From Gigaspora margarita (Eukaryota > Glomeromycota > Glomeromycetes > Diversisporales > Gigasporaceae), in the NCBI GenBank assembly GCA_009809945.1, contig WTPW01000316.1, forward strand, positions 132,363 to 196,362: a stretch of 64,000 nt of DNA, read 5' to 3'. The notes beneath the pieces were generated by a model. The model was not told the DNA's origin, ran no database searches, and saw nothing but the letters and a program-made list of their open reading frames with translations. This document shows positions 9,727 through 21,583 of the stretch, one piece after another. The translations under genes were made by a program, and so were the position numbers. Position 1 is the stretch's first letter. Every line of letters begins with the position of its first letter.

Positions 9727-12546
9727 ATGTCAGATTTAGATCAAATAAGGTAAACGATTGTGTATATTTTATGAATACTAATATAAAATGTTAATTTATT
9801 TATAATAATAATTATTAGCATGATGACGGGAGATTTTCAAGATGTTAGTAATGTAACAAATATTCATAGTGATCATAATAAATCACCAAATAGTTCAAGT
9901 GATACTGATGATGGAATTGTTGGTCGTCCAAGAGATGAAGTTTGGGAATATTTCACTAGAACAAAGTGTTCTAAAAAAAAACATTGTAGTACAATTTGCA
10001 CCTTTTGTAAAACAAGTTGGAAATGAGAAAAACCTACTATCTTGAAGTCTCATTTGGCAATTAAATGTCCAAAAGTTTCAAATAATATTCGAATTAAGTA
10101 TTTACGTGCAATAAGTGATAAAAATAGTCAAGAAATAGCAGATCTTTTAACTACACGTCCAACCAAAAAACTAAAATTCAATCAAACAATACCGCTAACT
10201 GCTTATTACAATTTTGACAAAATTGATGAAAATAAAACAAAGCAAGCCAATCAAGCTCTTGTTCGTTGGTTTGTGTGTTTGGGCATACCATTTGTAGTAG
10301 CTGATTCCCATAATTTAATGATTTTACTAAAATACTTAATTATGGATATAATCCACCACGAAGAACAACTTTGTCTAGTCCTGTACAGATTCGGAAATTG
10401 CTACTATTACCTTGAAACTTGATAAGATCTTAAATAATGCTACAAACCTTACATTATGTAAGTTTATAATTAATTACAAGCCTTTTCTAATTATTAATGC
10501 ATGTTAATAATAAATTGTATTTATAGGCGTTGATAGTTGGGCGTCACCACTTAAACAAAGCATATATGCTTTTATGATTATATTACCTGATAAATGGCAA
10601 TATGTTTATTCAATTGAGGATTACTCATCATATTCACATACTAGTGAATTTAATGCAGAAAAAATTATTCAAGTTCTAGAACAAATTGGACCACAAAAAT
10701 TTGCCGCGATAGTATCTGATGCTGAAGCAGCAATTATGGCAGCTAAGCGTCGTGTTACTGCTAGGTTTCTAAGTATTCTATCAATCAGATGTATCGCGCA
10801 CTATATACAACTAATCGCCAGTGATATTGTTAAAATTGATTGGGTCAAAAACATTTTATATAATATACAAAAAGTTATTTCATTTTTTAAAAATAATTAT
10901 TGAGCTGGTGCAGCTTTGCGAGAAGATATCATTGAAGCTTTAATAGTTGGAGAAAATCTTAAATCGACAACCAAAACTAGATAGTCAACAGCTTGGGATG
11001 CATGTGATTCAATGTTGCGTTTAGAAAATAGTATAAAATTAGTAAGTAATTTTAATTAAATACATTTTTTTTATATATAAAACGCCATTAGTGTACTATT
11101 TATTTAAATACAATAATAAAAGATAATAATTTATAATTTATTTATTTTTTAGATTTTAAACAAAGAATTAGCTATTTTTAATTCAGCAAATGAGATTCGA
11201 GCATTATTACGTAGTCGGCAGTTCTGGGTTGATATTGAACAATTACGTGCTATATTAAGTCAAGCAAAATGTTCTGTAAAAAATATTGAATTTACATCTA
11301 CTACAATGGTGGATATTTTTGTAGAATTAATTAAACTAGCTATCATGATTAAAGAAATTTTACGATTAAATAATTGTTCACTAAAAGAAAAATGCTTTAA
11401 AATTTTTAATAAACGCTGGAGACAGTTTGATACTGAAATATACTTGTTGGCATTTTTTTTACACCCCAAATATCATGGTAAGTAATTTTTTTTAAAAATA
11501 ATTTAATTATTTAATATATTAATTTGATTTTTGTTATTATTAGCAGTTTTTTTTCAATTTGAAGTTTACAAACAAATAGTCAAGACAGCATTAATTCTTT
11601 GGAAACAGTTTGGTGGTGGAGCGACTAGTGCTGAAATTTTACGAACTCAAATGGGATTATACAAAAATAGTGAACCTCTATTTAAAGAAAAATTTGTTGA
11701 ATCAGTTGATAATGTTCATAACTGGTAAAACTCCTGTGAATTGCGAAAAAATGAGGATCATATTCGTACTTTAGCCCTTCGATTAAATGCAGTTACACCT
11801 CATAATACAGCTTGTGAGCGTATTTTCTCTATTTTAAACTGGTATATGGGAAATAGTGTTTAGACCTGTCACCTGTGGGTGACCCGTCGGGCTGATCTGG
11901 GTAAACTAATGGGTATTCCCAGCCAATCGCTGATGTTTGTTTACATCAGGTAAAATAGGATTGTCACATTCTATTTTACCTAATGTAAACAAACATTAGC
12001 GATTGGCTAGGAATACCTGTTAGTCTACTCGGATCAGCCCGACGGGTCACCCATAGATGATGGGTCTAAACACTAATGGGAAAGCATCGCACAAAGTAAT
12101 ATTTAATTTTTTAAAATATATTTAATTTATAAATTAAATTTTAAAATTATTATTTTATATTCAGGATTAATATACCATGTTTGGAAAGTATGGCGCAAAT
12201 TCACTTATATCTTGTTACTAATGCAAGAAGTGAATTAAAGTTTAAATCAGAAATTTCACAAGAAAAATTAATGCAAATCTTCGATGAATTTGCATATGCT
12301 ATGATAGAAGAATGTGATATGTTTGATAATGATAATGATAACGATTGTGAAGAATTTGCAGATGAAGAATCTGAAGAAGAATTAACAGATATTGAAAATG
12401 AAAATAGTTTTCAATTAGAAATAGAAAATTTTATTGAATTAGAACATAGAATGTTAAATGACGATGATGCTTATAGTAGTTCTGATGTTATCAATTATGG
12501 TGATCCTGATTTTGATGTTGACAGAATGCTTGATGATTTAGAATAA
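9727..12546 (+). pseudogene. hAT-superfamily transposase gene, six exons, inactivated
   Basis: Exons are 9727-9749, 9819-10457, 10527-11041, 11153-11477, 11544-12095 (with an insertion at 11854-12083) and 12165-12546. The frame is continuous across all five introns. The product starts with a BED-type zinc finger (W-EYF near residue 45, CTFC, then H and C after an in-frame TGA at 10024). The conserved hAT segment (NQALVRWFV..GIPF) follows, then the DDE residues: Asp in VDSWAS (10532), Asp in SDAEAA (10718) and Glu in NTACERIFS (11816). The C-terminal hATC dimerisation region runs through LESMAQIH into an acidic tail. Damage: TGA at 10024 and 10901, TAG at 10982, TAA at 11726, a frameshift near 10340 with probable loss of sequence after it, and a 222-bp MITE within the hATC region. 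In life it would cut and paste DNA; this copy cannot make a full protein. Confidence 0.85.
11854..12075. mobile_element. 222-bp palindromic hAT MITE inside the hAT transposase gene
   Basis: The termini are TAGTGTTTAGACC and its exact inverse GGTCTAAACACTA. Both sides carry the 8-bp direct repeat ATGGGAAA (11846-11853 and 12076-12083), the TSD length of hAT elements. The arms are nearly complementary over about 100 bp each, so a transcript would fold into one long hairpin. Removing the element and one TSD restores the hATC reading frame (WYMGKHRTK). Confidence 0.93.
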
Positions 12547-13283
12547 ATAAACTTGTATCACAATTGCAGATTTGATCAATGATGATAATCAGCATTGATC
12601 TTTTTCATTGATATTTATAATGATAATTTTTTATTGTTTTATGCTTCATTTTTTTATTCATTATATTCGAATCGATCTTTATTGCCTTGCATTACATATT
12701 TTCTTTAACACTTTATCGATTTTCAGTATCCTGAAATTCAAGCTAACATTTTTTTGTATTGACATAACAGAAGAACAGCACATGCTTAAACAAGATAGGA
12801 ATAACTTGGGATACAAGTTTGTTATGCAGAAATAATCTGCACTACCCAACAGGCTGAGCTGAAAAAATTTTTTTATTAGATTCGGGTTAAACAAGACACC
12901 CATCCAGATTCCTGCCATTGTTAAAAACAAATGCGGATGTGTTCTATGTAGAAAATGCCATTAAATATATGTTAATGTTTGAATGTATGTTTTTTAATGT
13001 ATGTAAATTTAGTTAGCATTTGATATTAATTCAAAATTAGAAAAGATAGCGTAAAACGGTTTTTTTTAAAATGCAAAAATTAGAAAAAATAGCGTAAAAA
13101 TTTTTTTTTGTTTTTTTATTTTTATATTACGCCGTATGACATCAAATGGGTTTATTTAATTTTTTTTATATTTTAGATCATCCCTGATTCTGACTCGGGT
13201 TATAAACAATTTTTGATCTGTGACCCGGGTCAGAACACTAAAAATGACAAATTATTTAATGATTTACGAATAATATATGCCAA
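12547..13283 (+). mobile_element. 3' flank of the hAT element with a possible right terminus near 13240
   Basis: No second gene is visible. At 13222-13240 the sequence GACCCGGGTCAGAACACTA resembles, in inverted orientation, the end of the 222-bp MITE (TAGTGTT, then GACC). It could be the right terminal repeat of the full element, with aaaatgac as the candidate TSD. I could not find the matching left end upstream of 9727, so this boundary is tentative. Confidence 0.35.
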
Positions 13284-13544
13284 TTCAGAATTAGGGATAG
13301 TTAGGTTGGTTTAGGTTTGGTTTAGGTTTCAAAACCTTTAGGTTTTACTTTATAAACCTAAAAACCTAGGTTTTAAAACTAGGTTTCAAACCTAAACCAA
13401 TCCATGTTTGGTTTGAAACTAGGTTTCAAAACCTGATTTCAAAACCTAGTTTGAACAAAGATAATAATGAATTACTTTATCAGAAAGATCCAGACAGATT
13501 TTTTGCTAATCATTTATCTTAGAGAAGTGCAGCAAATTATGTGA

Positions 13545-14065
13545 TTAGGGTTTATATAGGTCCTGACCCCCTGTGATAGGACTGTTGACCAATCAAATTT
13601 CATAAAACTCAAAAACGGTTGACCTGAAAATAAGCTACGCCACAATCGACAAAAGTCGCTACATAGTAAAGTCTAAATTTTACTTAGCAAATCGATTAAA
13701 GTCCTTAAGTAAACTTATTCAGAAGGTCAAAATACACTTAATGTAAAATTTTCATAAGTATTAGAGACTTTTTTATTAATTGACTTTTGATTTTTACGTT
13801 CGATGAAAAAATTAAAATTTTTTAAAAAAATATATTCGACGAACGTAAAAATTAAAAGTTAAATAATAAAAATTTCTTCAATTTTAATAAAAATTTCAGA
13901 GTATATGTATTTTAGTCTTCCAAACAAGTTTACTTAATCGATAATTATCGAATAACATAGTAGAATTTAGACTTTACTATGTAGCAACTATCTGCGATTA
14001 ACTAATAATCGATTTTGCTTCAATATTATTGGCTGTTTATATATATATATATAGGACGTGATAGA
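13545..14065. mobile_element. palindromic element family E, copy 1
   Basis: Starts near GGTTTATATAGGTCCTGACC. The arms mirror each other: GCTACATAGTAAAGTCTAAA at about 13650 and TTTAGACTTTACTATGTAGC at about 13965, with an inner pair built on TTTTTACGTTCGA and TCGACGAACGTAAAA. It matches 53395-53900 in order and orientation. Confidence 0.75.
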
Positions 14066-14555
14066 TGGGCGACCCCCAGATAATTACATATAATAGTAAA
14101 ATATATGACATTTCAAATTCCTACTACTTCTGAACTAGTGAGTCTACGTAGGTGAAACCATGATTTTTGAGCTTCTCTTGGACTGTTCTATAACACACAG
14201 AGCAATTTCTCTATTTAATTAATATTAACTGTTTTTGATTAGCTAATTTCACCTTAAAATATGTAAAATTAAAAAAAATCACTCTATAGATTATAGAGCC
14301 TTTCAAGAGGAAATCAAATATTATATTCTTACCTGCATATCTATATTGTGCCAGTAAGTTCTATTATTTAGATTTTTTGTAGTAATAAATTACTTCTTAT
14401 TAACTTATTAAAATTGATCTTAATATAAATTGTTACTAGTTTGTTATTTTCCTCAAGCTTAAGCATAATTATATTTACATAAAATTTGTGCTAAAAATTT
14501 AAATATTCAATTCTTGATACAATTGAATTTTTCAAGCAATAAATATTGTTATATT

Positions 14556-16345
14556 CATCAGCAAATTTATAATAGCGTAATCTTACGTAAGATATTACGA
14601 ACCGTAATATAAGCAAAATATTACGTAATATATTTCGAAATATTTCGAATTATCAAATTTTTGAAATATTACGAAAGTAATTTCGAAATATTTTGAAATA
14701 GGTTAACGAAATATTTCGATTCCTTTCAAAATAATTTAGGACTAGGAAACCAAGCTGGATCAGGATCAGTAGGTCTGTAACCTGGATCACGCATTAGACT
14801 GATTTTTTGAAATAGTTCGAAATAATTCGATGATATTCAAATTCTGTACTACAAGATCAGATTAGATCTTTTGTTTATAATTAGATCTTCTATTTTTTTT
14901 CTTTCGCTTTTTTGTTTTTATTTCGTTTCATTTTTTATTTTCGTTTCATTTTTTGTTTTCGTTTCGTTTTTTTGTTTTCATTTTTATTTTTAATTTTTTT
15001 TTAATTATTTTTTATTTCGGCACTTTTACAAGACACCTTTGCAAGAAGATATACAACATTTCGAAACCTTTCGCATGTCTACTCAGACTTCTGACATAAT
15101 CAAGAACACCAAGAACGCTTCTTTAGAAAATAATTTAGTTAGGTGCAAGTTTTCACAAGTTTTCGCATGGTTTTGCAAGTTTGTGCAAGTTTTTTGCAAG
15201 GTTTCGCGTCATTTATTTTTTCGTTTCATATTTTTTGTTTTTGTTTTCTTTTGTTTTATTTTAAATTTTTTTTTATTATTATATTTCGGCACTTTGTGAG
15301 AACAGAACCCTTACTTCCTGGCACTTTGCACGAAAAACAACCCAGACTTTTTCGGTACTTGCGACTTTTTTGGCATTTCGCAAGAACATTAACACAACTT
15401 TTGCAATTTCTGAATTTACAAGAATGCGAACTCTTACGAAGATTTGGGGCTTCGTTTATTTTTTTTATTAGTTTGCTTACACTTTTTGTTTTTTTGTTTT
15501 TTTTTTTTACTTATTTTTTTAAATTTTATTTTAGTTATTCCTAACTTCTTTGAAACTTTGCGACTTTTCTTGGCAATTTGCAAGAACCAACACTTCTAAG
15601 AAACGTTTTTATTTTGAAGTTTTTAGAAAAAGAGTGCGAAACGAAGTTTATAGCTAAAACAAAAGAAGTAGTCAAAGTGAAGACAATAGAAAACAAAGAA
15701 GCGAAGATAATAACTAACTGTGGGTGAGCGAAAATAAGTGTGTAGGGCTAGTTTTTTGTATATAGTGATAGAATTAGAAGCGAAGAAGTGCGAAAGTATT
15801 TAAAATAATATATAATAATGTAAAAATAATACTGTAAAAAATGTATAATAATTAAAATATAATATATAATATAATATGTATAATATATAATAATAATAAA
15901 TAAAAAAATAATAATAAATAAAAAAATGTAAAATTTTATAATAAATTGCAAAACCTTGCGAAATAAAGCGAAAACCTGTAAAAAAGCATGATTATGTGAA
16001 TATGTATATCGTTTATTTATTTTTTAAAATTTTGCGAAAATTTGCCAAATATTGCGAAACAATGCAAAATGATCCAAAATATTGCAAAACAATGCGAAAA
16101 TATCAAAATATTACCTTCTGCACNCATTAGTTTATTGATCTGCATGAGTACGCGACCCCTGTGGGGGGAGGTAATTTGCATTTTTTTTTATTTGGTATAT
16201 TTCGAAATATTTCGAAATAATAACCGTAAGATTACCGTAATCTAACGTAATATATTACGTAATACACTGTGATGATCGTAAGATTTTCGTAATATTATGG
16301 GCTGTAATATCTTACGTAAGATTACGTATATATAATTCGCTGATG
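14556..16345. mobile_element. foldback element family F, copy B (1.79 kb)
   Basis: The inverted ends start CATCAGCAAATTTATA on the left and mirror GCTGATG on the right. An inner repeat, GTAATCTTACGTAAGATA, is mirrored at 16304-16325. Nested palindromes of the kind TTTCGAAATATTTCGAA lie in both arms. The core repeats GGCACTTT(A/G)CAAGA phrases. No gene is visible; the T-rich open stretch at 15143-15544 reflects composition. Confidence 0.75.
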
Positions 16346-16664
16346 TTATACTATATATTGATATTGGTATTGCAAATAGAAAAACTATTATCAAGGGTTA
16401 ATAAACATAACTTGCAATCCTAGTAGCAGGTGTTTTTTGCAACATTCATATGAATATATTAACTACTATTTATCTCAATAAAATATATTAATACATATAC
16501 AATAAAAATATATATACAGTATATTATATAGTATATATATATATAAAACTTAATCAAACCTAAAAACCTAGGTTTTAAAACTGAAACCTGGTTTTTAAAA
16601 ACTGGGTTTTAAAACTTGGGTTTTAGGTTCCGAACCTAAAAACTTTACCAACCCTATTCAGAAT

Positions 16665-16975
16665 AGCTGAAAAATTCAGAATAGCAGAACAAAAATACAT
16701 AAAATACTATTACTACTATTTTCATAATTTCTGAAAAACCTGATAAAAATTGGCTGAATGATTTTTGACCAATCTGTTTTTCGGCATAATAGACTATACG
16801 AATACTGTACCACAGAAAATAGTATTTCAAAGCAACTGCCAGAAAATAATCAAAAAAAAAAATAGGTTTATCACAACTTTCATCTACTTTATTCTGATTC
16901 TTTTTTAAACTAAATTTTTATTAGTAAAATGTTTAAGATAATACGAATATTTTATCATAATTCTTCATACAAATA
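16665..16975. other. AT-rich DNA, nothing recognised
   Basis: No coding signal or repeat boundary could be supported here. Confidence 0.4.
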
Positions 16976-17341
16976 TTAATAAGATTTTGTTTGTTTTTGG
17001 AATCTTAACTCAAAATACATTCTTAAACCAGTTGAAAAATTCATTATTAAACCAGCTGACAAATTCATTATCATATTTAGCTTTTTTAATATTGGCGCCT
17101 GTTTGTGTAATATTTTGTTATAAAAGTCCAATTTGTATCCAGACCTTTTTTTATGTTTCTTGCTAAGGTTTATTGGTTGACAAGTGCAGTTTGTCCCATA
17201 AAAGTTCGTGCAAACTAGACACACCAAGCATGTTGGACAAGCATTCGAACGAAAATTTAATAATGTTGTATTATCGTTATAATGATCAGTAAAATGATTC
17301 AAAATAGTTTTTATTATACAAATCATGCACGAAATCATCAA
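16976..17341 (-). CDS. hypothetical 121-residue ORF or gene relic, Cys-rich centre
   Basis: An ATG-started frame with a Cys cluster (CPTCLVCLVC, then CTC) followed by a Lys-rich stretch. The length is notable for this base composition and the local G+C is slightly raised. A 61-codon plus-strand ORF (17341-17526) abuts it head to head. There is no intron, homology or domain I can name; either could be chance or decayed coding DNA. Confidence 0.25.
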   Translation of the reverse strand: MMISCMICIIKTILNHFTDHYNDNTTLLNFRSNACPTCLVCLVCTNFYGTNCTCQPINLSKKHKKRSGYKLDFYNKILHKQAPILKKLNMIMNLSAGLIMNFSTGLRMYFELRFQKQTKSY

Positions 17342-17526
17342 TGTTTTATTCTTCAGATCACGCCAAAATCATAAACTTAATCGAATCGGCCAAAAAATTA
17401 TTCAGTCTATTTTTATCAGGTGTTCCAGGAATTATGAAAATAGCAGTAACAGATCACTTTAGGATTCAAATTGTGGCAATTTTATTTAGATATATTACTG
17501 GTAATTCGATTTTATTGAGTTTTTAA

Positions 17527-18109
17527 TTTAATTTTATTTAATGGATAAATTATTTGTATTTGTAATATAATTATCTATAAACTAAGTTTTCTACAAGCGT
17601 TTGTCAGCTTTATTTTTATTTCAAAAGAATCAACAATATAATTTAATCTATAAGAATAATAAGGTTTTAACCCCTTTGAAAATTAATTTATTATAATATT
17701 AATTATAATCTGTAATTATTAATGATTTAGTTTCTAAAATTTTTAATTATTTTAAATCAATAAATAAATATTTATTGTAAAATTAATTTATTAATAATAA
17801 ATATATTTGTATATTTTATACTAATTAAAAAACTAAACTATTGCAAATTACAAAATTTTTTATATAACAAATATTATTAGTTATTATATTTAATTTATTT
17901 TTAATTTATAATTTTTATTTGAAATTTGTATTTAATTTAAGATTTGGGATTTGTATCTAATTTGGGATTTGTACCTAATTTGGGATTTGTATCTAATTTG
18001 GGATTTATACTTAATTTGGGATTTGTATTTAATTTGGGATTTGTTCTATTTTTGACTTTTGAATTTTGACAGTGGGATTTGGGATTTGGAATTGGGATTT
18101 ATAGATTTA
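17527..18109. repeat. AT-rich DNA followed by an 18-bp tandem repeat (17938-18055)
   Basis: 17527-17930 shows nothing. 17938-18055 has about six units of AATTTGGGATTTGTATCT with point changes, then GGGATTTGGGATTTGG words. It is the inverse counterpart of the repeat at 8861-9070. Confidence 0.75.
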
Positions 18110-18133
18110 AATTTGGGCGGCAAGTATACCAGT

Positions 18134-18671
18134 GCCTGGTTAGTCACTTTTCTGGTTCCTTTTCTCTAGTCACATTCCAACTCACTATCCTAAGACCCAG
18201 AAGGGTTGGTCAGCTCAGCTTTAGGATGCTATATAGTCTTCTCCTTCTTGGTACATGCTTCTGAAACACATGACCTTTTTCTCCAGTACGACTCCAGCAG
18301 TCCGGTTGGTAGAGTCCTCCAACTCTTTTAATCATTAGTCTGCTTCCGGTTAGTCCCCATTCTAGATCCTTTTTCCTGTGCACTGTTAAAAGTCGGGTAC
18401 TTCTTCACTTGAAACTTGCCAAGAGGGTTCTATTCTGCTAATTTCCAGGACTTACATGCTTCCTTTTCTCTTGTGTAATATTATACAAGTTAGTTAGCTC
18501 ACAATAACTTGGTGTCATCTGGGTTACAGATCGAAGATCCAATTAGTTAAAGTGCAAATTAGTTACTATAACTAAATGCAATTTTCAAAACCGTCCCCAG
18601 TGGGATTCGAACTCTGTACTTGTCGCTTGGGGGGTGACAACAACCCAACTTCGCTATGTTGCCACACCCCT
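18134..18671 (-). mobile_element. tRNA-derived SINE
   Basis: The 5' end is near 18671 on the minus strand (GGGGTGTGGC). An exact A box, TAGCGAAGTTGG (18656-18645), and an exact B box, GTTCGAATC (18612-18604), are spaced as in Pol III type 2 promoters. The cloverleaf does not close (poor T stem), so it is not a functional tRNA gene. The body of about 450 bp is not coding. The 3' end adjoins the GGGCGGCAAGTA repeat; the TSD was not found. Confidence 0.8.
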
Positions 18672-18915
18672 ATATATATATATAATTTTATAATTTTATT
18701 TTATTTTTTAATAATTTATTTGCAATTTTATTGGCTATTTTAAGTAAGATATTATAAAATTTTTTAAAATTGAAATATATTTAATATTTAATAAATATTC
18801 AGTGAATATTCATTGAAAATTTTTAAAAATTTTTAAACAATATTCAAATAAAAAAATATTGAACAAATGAATATTCGAATACTTATTTTTTGTACAAGTT
18901 AAACCTCTAATTTTG
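18672..18915. other. AT-rich DNA, nothing recognised
   Basis: Dinucleotide TA run at 18672-18683 and ATATTCA-type words only. Confidence 0.4.
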
Positions 18916-19109
18916 TCAACATTGTGTTTGCAAATAAATATCAAAATTTATTATTGAAGCATTAATATTAATATGATTTTGATTGGTTTTTTCTTGAAAG
19001 AAACTAATTAAATCTTCAATTGTATAAATATTTTGTGTAGCTTTCCTTTCTGAAAACCATCTAGATAAAATACAAAAATAGTCATCCATGATATTTTTGC
19101 CATAGTACT
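18916..19109 (-). pseudogene. relic terminal exon of an unidentified gene
   Basis: After a TTTATAG acceptor the frame reads YYGKNIMDDYFCILSRWFSE, then a segment with IEDLISFFQEK, to a TGA at 18916. The mixture of aromatic, acidic and Cys/Trp residues looks like real coding sequence. A G-K-x3-D-x2-F arrangement near the start recalls the last block of some DDE-transposase-like proteins, but that is only a suggestion. No upstream exon could be joined. Confidence 0.4.
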
Positions 19110-20418
19110 CTATAAAATAATTTAAATAAATTTTTCCTTAACATATTGAAGGCATATATTGAAAAAAAATATATTATTTCAGCTAACTAAAAATAAGGCC
19201 CACAAACTGTTCAAAAACAAGCTTCTTGAAATCTTAACATAAAAGAATGACTCAAAAATGTTGTAATTAGAGCTGATAGTACAAGGCACTTGGTAATGTC
19301 AATGGTGCATTAGCTAGTGTGCCAATACAGGTATGCAAGCCAATCATGTTTTATTTTTTATTAGAAAAACATATGTGATTCGGGAATTACAACAAACAGA
19401 ATTTCTGAAGGATAGAATTTTTTGTCTAATGACTTAATAGTAACTTATCATAGCAAGAAACTGTAATAATAAGTTATATCAGTTAATTAAGCTATTTGAA
19501 AGCTTTGATATAGATAGCGAATTAATATAAAATACAAGTATAATCAAATTATAAAATAAAAAAATTTCTAAATTTGTTTAAAACATAAGTCTAGAACAAC
19601 ATAATAAAATATAATAAGTGTAAATTTTATTCCTAGAGGTAAAATAAATATCTATAAAGCTGCTAGCTAGCAATATAATATAGTGGTGCACCTAATAGTG
19701 CACTATGCACCAAAAAATTTGTTAGTATGCTAATGGTGCACTACTAGAATTATAAATGCACTACTAACTCTATTTGTAATCAGATTTATAATAATATATG
19801 CAAATTCAAAAACAGATACTTGTATTTTCTCCAAAAAAATTATTTTTAGTTTCAACTAGACCATCTTTAATTTTAATATTTCTTTAAAATCTGTCACAAT
19901 TATACAAATAAAAAAGTTATATATTCAATTAATTGCTTATAAAAGTAATGCTATATTCAAACTATTTTTAAATTAGTTTATTTTAACTAAGTATTAATAT
20001 TTAATGTGGCAGCTTATGCTGAAATTGGTTTATATTAAGAATTTAAGTTATTTTATTAAGAAATTATAAAATTTTAAGTATTTTTTTATGAGTGTTTTTT
20101 ATAATTTGGTTAGAGTTTAGGGTGGTATAGTGTGCGATATCTAAAGACTAAAATGCTGATTTGCAACGAATTTGTCACATTTTTAAAAAATTTATAATGA
20201 ATTTTTTGATGGTTTATTAATTTCTTGTATTTTGATGGTTAAATTTTTTTTTTTTGTGGCTAAAATTTTATTAATTAATAAATTTTTTAAAAATTAGCCA
20301 ATAAACAAAGGCCAAAACATATGACTTGTTATTTTGGTTAAGTTTTTAACATATCATATAAAAATTGAGTATGTTTAAAATAGTATAAATCAAAAATATA
20401 TAATAATTATTTTTAAAA
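19110..20418. other. AT-rich DNA without a gene
   Basis: GTGCAC-type words recur at 19300-19330 and 19685-19745 in both orientations, perhaps a decayed small MITE. Nothing else stands out. Confidence 0.4.
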
Positions 20419-20429
20419 TAAAGCCACTA

Positions 20430-20976
20430 GTCCTGCGGGTCGATAGCATAGTGGTTGCGCTCCCAGGATAATTGCCGCTTCAAACACAAGGTCACTAGTT
20501 CAAGCCCTATAAACAGCAAAAATAACTATACAAGGTCATGAGATGGATGATCTGAACCAGGTTGCCAGGACCATGTACGGACAGCCCAGCCACATGTGTG
20601 TGCCACTACTCTGCGAAAAATCTAGATACTTCCGGTGAAATTCTGGTTGCAAAACTTCTGGCAAAATTCTGGTTGCAAGATACTTCCGGTGGAATTCCAG
20701 TTGAAGGAAAATGTTCCGGTTAAATCCTCCGGTTAAATAAGATTAGCTAGATCATTCCTAGTTGTGATAGAAAAGATATACTTCCGGTGAAATTCTGGAT
20801 ATGGAATTGATATACTTCCAGTGAAATTCTGGATGTTAAGAATATTTAAAATTAGTGTAGATCTCTACAAATATAGGAACTCTGCGTTATAGACAGGTTC
20901 CATTAGTAAAAATTAATAAAAGAAGGCCATACGCACCTTTGGGTATTTCTCGGAAGGAAAATATAAAAAAAAAAAT
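20430..20976 (+). mobile_element. tRNA-derived SINE, 547 bp, with TSD and A-rich tail
   Basis: A box TAGCATAGTGG (20444-20454) and B box GTTCAAGCC (20498-20506). The TSD TAAAGCCACTA occurs at 20419-20429 and 20977-20987. The body contains four to five dispersed copies of a CTTCCGGTGAAATTCTGG word (first copies at about 20629, 20670, 20781, 20815). The tail is A-rich and abuts the TSD. Expected to be transcribed by Pol III and mobilised by a LINE. Confidence 0.92.
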
Positions 20977-20987
20977 TAAAGCCACTA

Positions 20988-21331
20988 AGTTGTAGCAAAT
21001 TAACTTGGCAACAATTTAGCAGCTTTATTTTTTTTTATATCCTTTCTGTATCATGGGCTATTAATTTTTGAAATTATTTTAGTCTTTAGGTTTTATGCAC
21101 TGTATTATTAATAAAGAACCATAGCAAAAGGAGAGATGGATCAATTTAATATTTCAAAATATTGAATTTTTTAAAAAAATTTTTTTGTCACATTCTTTTT
21201 TTTTCTATATATAGATTTTAGTAGGTATTATAGATTTAAATAGAATCTTCAGATCTTAGTATAAATCAATCTCAGCATAAGTTACCTGTTACCATATTTA
21301 ATAAATAACTTATACTACAGTATACAGTATA
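20988..21331. other. AT-rich DNA, nothing recognised
   Basis: Short A/T runs; no open frame or repeat boundary. Confidence 0.4.
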
Positions 21332-21580
21332 TGGGGGCGAGTTAATAGAAAAGTGCCAAATTTTTTCCAAGTAAAAGTTTTCTTGACTTTAAGCTTAAAT
21401 ATCTTAACAATTATCTTAATAAATTTAATAATTTTTTTTTATTTTAATTCTATATAATTTCAAGATTAAATTAAAAATTTTTTTAGCAAATTTGATTAAA
21501 TACTTGTCAAGTTATTTTAATTTAAAAATTAAAAAAATTTTACTAAAAATAATTTGTTTCTTTTTTACTAACTCACCCCA
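21332..21580. mobile_element. 249-bp MITE, TGGGG ends, copy 1
   Basis: Ends TGGGGGCGAGTTAATAGAAA and TTTACTAACTCACCCCA, flanked by TATA. The internal arms around TTAAGCTTAAATATCTTAAC and ATTTAATTTAAAAATTA are complementary. A near-identical copy is at 50764-51011. Confidence 0.85.
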
Positions 21581-21583
21581 TAT

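Larger units (their letters stand above)
13292..16656. mobile_element. hAT MITE enlarged to 3.4 kb by nested insertions
   Basis: The ends TAGGGATAGTTAGGTTGG and CCAACCCTA are flanked by the perfect 8-bp TSD TTCAGAAT (13284-13291, 16657-16664). The original element is only about 0.3 kb: its arms (13292-13455 and 16545-16656) consist of AAACCTAGGTTT-like repeats in both orientations. The middle holds an E-family palindrome and foldback copy B. Confidence 0.9.

Noticed and set aside
12608-12930. ORFs of 75 and 83 codons downstream of the hAT transposase on both strands
   Set aside because: They overlap each other on opposite strands, have no domain and lie in the 3' flank of the element.
18571-18671. 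A functional tRNA gene on the minus strand
   Set aside because: A and B boxes are present, but the T stem and acceptor stem do not pair, and a long SINE body follows.
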